Shown: piece by piece, positions 61,142-64,000 of the stretch
Numbering within the stretch: the first letter of the stretch is position 1
Layout: each line of letters opens with the position of its first letter
From: Straminergon stramineum
Lineage: Eukaryota; Streptophyta; Bryopsida; Hypnales; Calliergonaceae
Length of the DNA stretch: 64,000 bases
NCBI GenBank assembly: GCA_963920665.1
Contig: OY987267.1
Coordinates: 13,330,001 to 13,394,000, forward strand
Reading direction: 5' to 3'
The notes under the pieces: generated by a model
Database searches by the model: none
Told to the model about the DNA's origin: nothing
What the model saw: only the letters and a program-made list of their open reading frames with translations
Program-made: the position numbers and the translations under genes

Positions 61142-62998
61142 TTAAACCCTAAGGGACCAAGGTGTGTTTTTTGGCAACATAACTTTTTTGGGCAAGTACG
61201 TGTGATTAGAGACTTCCATGTTTTTGACCCAAACGTTAATAGAAGGTGGGGATGAGGAATATCTTTCATGTGAACTAAATTTCAAGGCATTTGGAAATAC
61301 AAGTTAAAAGTTATGGCCTAATATGTAGTTTGTTTCTCAACTTGGGCAGTCTGGACAGATCTAAAAAAATCATTTTTTTCAAAAATAAAAATTTAAAATT
61401 GATTTTCTAGATTTATATATACATAGAAAGCTTTGAATCATTCTATTTAGATCAATGAGTCAAAAGTTATGAGATCTTTTAGTTTGTGGGCAAGTATGGA
61501 TTCTTTACTCTAAAATAAACTTTGAAGTCCTTTATTTAACCCTTGAAGGACCATTGTCCCCTCAGGGGACAAAATGGATTTTGGACAGGTGCCAATGACC
61601 TCAATCTTTAGTGATTTTTTTGGAAACTTTCCCACAAGATAGAAAAATTGATTAGCTTCGTGGGAATATAATTTTTATTTCAATCGGTGCCTAGGAGCAA
61701 AAGTTATGCCCTCTTAAACATAATTTACATGTTACTAGGCAGAAAAACAAATCCACAAAAACTTAGAAAAAAAATTTTGATTCTTTTTTCTTATAGATTA
61801 TGTTTTTATCTACATTTGAAGCTTTGATTCATTCCATTTGGATAAGTGATGTGAAAGTTAAGAACAATCTTGTTTTTCGGGCAATATGAGCATCTTCTTG
61901 AGAAAATAACTTATAGGATTCATTTCTAAATGCAATTTTCACAATTTTTCAAAAAATTTGTTTGACACAATTAAGTTTTTTTGCTATAAACAATCTCACC
62001 ATTGGGATTATTGTATTTCAATCCTGTCTTAGAGCTATTAACGATTTAGTTTTTCATGTAATCTTGGACCTACTTCTACTTAACAATTTTTTAGAGAATG
62101 AAAATTAAGAGTTTTTCTTTTGAAATTTTTTTCCTAGAATATCGACTCAATTCTTGAACACAAATTTTTTTTAATTCAAAGTCCATAGTGCAAAAAATTT
62201 CAACAAAAGGTGGTCAAAGTCATCTGAAATTGCAGGCCAGTGTTAAAAAAACTTCTTTTTCCAACTTTGAATGCTAATACCTCTCAATCTATGCGGTCAA
62301 AATTCATGAAATTTTTACCACATAGTCTGAGACAAGTAAAGTACAAGATCCTATGGTTAGATTTTCAAAAAGTATTCTTTGGGATTTTTTGGGGTGAACA
62401 CAGCAGAAATGGCAGTTTTGAGTGGTTTTAGACAGAAAAATGGCCTTGGTCCTTTAGGGGTTAACTCAATTTTCAATATTTATTGAAAAAAATAAAAACA
62501 TTAGATGTAGATTGTTTATTAAAAAATTAAAACCATTGGGATTGGGAATTTTCAATTCCATTAATAAATTGTTAACAATTTAGTATTTTGAATCATTCTC
62601 TACATCTTTCTACTTATTATTTTTTTCCTATATGTTACACAATTCCAAATGATCTGAAAATTATCAAGCATGTAGCCAACTTGCATTGAAGAATGAATCT
62701 AAAGAAGCAACACCATTTTGGACATTTTTTCATATAAATGTGACCTTGTAAAGTGCAGCTGCCCGTTTTTTCACAAGGCCCCCAAAGGATTTTTGTCCCT
62801 TTAAATGCTAATGTCTTCCAATCTACATGGTGGAATTTTCTGAATTTTTTTCCACATCTTCTCAATCTAGTGTAATACAAGATCCTGAGGTTACATGTGT
62901 CCAAAAATGATATTTTTCAAAAATTTGGTACTTGTATTAGAAATGGCAGTTCTTGAGGGATTTTGGTGATAACATAGTCAAGGAACTTGAGGGGTTAA
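61142..62998 (-). mobile_element. Family B element, copy B3 (reverse), split by element A6
   Basis: Left piece 61142-61539 begins TTAAACCCTAAGGGACCAAG, then GGTGTGTTTTTTGGCAACAT, the reversed right end of B2. Right piece 62461-62998 continues the reversed B2 interior and ends CATAGTCAAGGAACTTGAGG then GGTTAA, the reversed left end of B2. Removing A6 and one TTAA leaves about 928 bp, close to the 957 bp of B2. Confidence 0.88.
61536..62464 (+). mobile_element. Family A element, copy A6 (most complete), inserted in B3
   Basis: Element body 61540-62460 starts CCCTTGAAGGACCATTGTCC and ends GGCCTTGGTCCTTTAGGGG, flanked by TTAA on both sides (61536-61539 and 62461-62464). It has no frame for a transposase. 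The host sequence on each side is continuous family B, and the related empty site in B1 (25284-25287) has just one TTAA, which shows a TTAA target duplication. Confidence 0.9.
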
Positions 62999-63717
62999 CA
63001 CATTTACCCTCTTTTTTATCTATAGGCTTGAAGCTGCCTCATTATTTTTGGAGGCAATTGGTCATTTAATTGCCTAAAAAAACACTAGGTAGAAATACCT
63101 GCAACCGTTTACTTGAACTGATGTGCATAGATGGAGTCAAAATTACTACTAGTAGGTGTTATTTATTACTTGAAGACAAATGAAATTTAGAAATGAAAAA
63201 AATATAAGTAAAATAATAATTGGTGAGTTTTTGTATTTTCTATGAATTTCCAAAGTTAAATCTTAAAGTGTTCTATAGGTGCATGTTTGAAGTGCCCTTA
63301 GAAAGACCTAAAATCATTCACTAAAATCATTCATTATAGGCCCAAAAGACCCGAAATCATTCATTACAAACTCTATTACTTCGTAACCCATGCTATGCCT
63401 TGTGCAAAGTTGGAGACATCCCACATGGATGGTTTAAGGTAACTACACCTAATTTGACCACTTTCAAAAACTAAGTAGTCTAAATTTTTGCTTGTTATGT
63501 ACTCCCACTAATCATGAGAATCTATGGTTGGTTTTAGAAACACCTATTTTTAGTACTTTGAAAATTTGTAGTTTATTCTTTTAGTGTCCAAAAAATGAAT
63601 TCTAAGAGAATCTAGAATCCCCTTTCGATTACCAATGTGATCCCATGAAAAAATTTCCAATATAATAATAGGAACCATGCTAAATTGCTTATTTATGCAA
63701 TTTTAGGTGTAGTTACT
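62999..63717. other. Gene-free stretch
   Basis: Contains the segment at about 63022-63095 related to 47003-47080. Nothing else recognised. Confidence 0.45.
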
Positions 63718-63850
63718 ATAACCCCTAAAGGACGAAGGCCTTTAATTTGTCAAAGAACACTCAAAACTACCATTTTTTTGGCAAAGTGCAAAACTTTTAA
63801 ATCTTTGTTTTTTTTCTTCCAAATCTAACTATAGGATCTTGACTAAACTA
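63718..63850 (-). mobile_element. Family A fragment, copy A7 (reverse)
   Basis: ATAACCCCTAAAGGACGAAG then GCC, followed by ACACTCAAAACTACCATTTT, is the reversed right end of family A. It stops resembling the family near the ACTATAGGATCTTGACTA block, close to the right edge of the window. Confidence 0.7.
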
Positions 63851-64000
63851 AGATAGAAGCACCCAAGTGTAAGACAAGTCGTTCCTTGTCACCTAAAAAA
63901 TGACCTAAGTCCAAGCACAAGGAGACCCAAAAGTAGACAAGTGGAGTTACAAGAAGTTGTTACTTTCCCAAGAAGTGGCCAATCACCCACATGTGATCCA

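Overview
The window is AT-rich nuclear DNA of a land plant. It holds intron-rich genes of plant type (GNA1, an ABCG half-transporter, a plastid GET3D-type ATPase, a BAR-SH3 protein of the SH3P family and a conserved single-exon plant protein). Between them lie long gene-free stretches full of small non-autonomous transposons. A seed-free plant such as a bryophyte or lycophyte would fit, but nothing here settles the species. No rRNA, tRNA, CRISPR array or intact transposase gene was seen.

Layout. 1-1000: a possible first exon of a gene running off the left edge. 3661-6082 (-): GNA1, seven exons, 150 aa. 7561-11371 (-): ABCG half-transporter, six exons, 756 aa. 11400-37900: about 26 kb without a convincing gene, carrying several families of short elements with terminal inverted repeats, microsatellites and tandem repeats. 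37913-42510 (+): GET3D-like ATPase, seven exons, 454 aa. 42500-49400: more repeats, including a tRNA-like SINE candidate and hairpins. 50769-53777 (+): BAR-SH3 protein, ten coding exons, 373 aa, with a 5' UTR intron. 54300-58700: repeats. 59060-59968 (+): single-exon 302-aa protein. 60000-64000: repeats, including a clear nested insertion.

The four spliced genes were reconstructed by hand from exon phases. All junctions keep frame and use GT-AG ends, except one GC-AG intron in GNA1. The genes are ordinary housekeeping or transport genes with no common pathway: UDP-GlcNAc synthesis, membrane export, plastid P-loop ATPase, and endocytosis/autophagy membrane remodelling.

The most unusual content is a set of related elements that share ends of the form TTAA-CCCCTAAAGGACC...GGTCCTTTAGGGG-TTAA. 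At least four size classes recur (about 925, 950, 573 and 225 bp). One copy (61540-62460) sits inside another (61142-62998). A related copy at 25120-25679 preserves the empty target with a single TTAA, so these elements insert at TTAA, the hallmark of piggyBac-type transposition and unexpected in a plant. None of the copies encodes a transposase.
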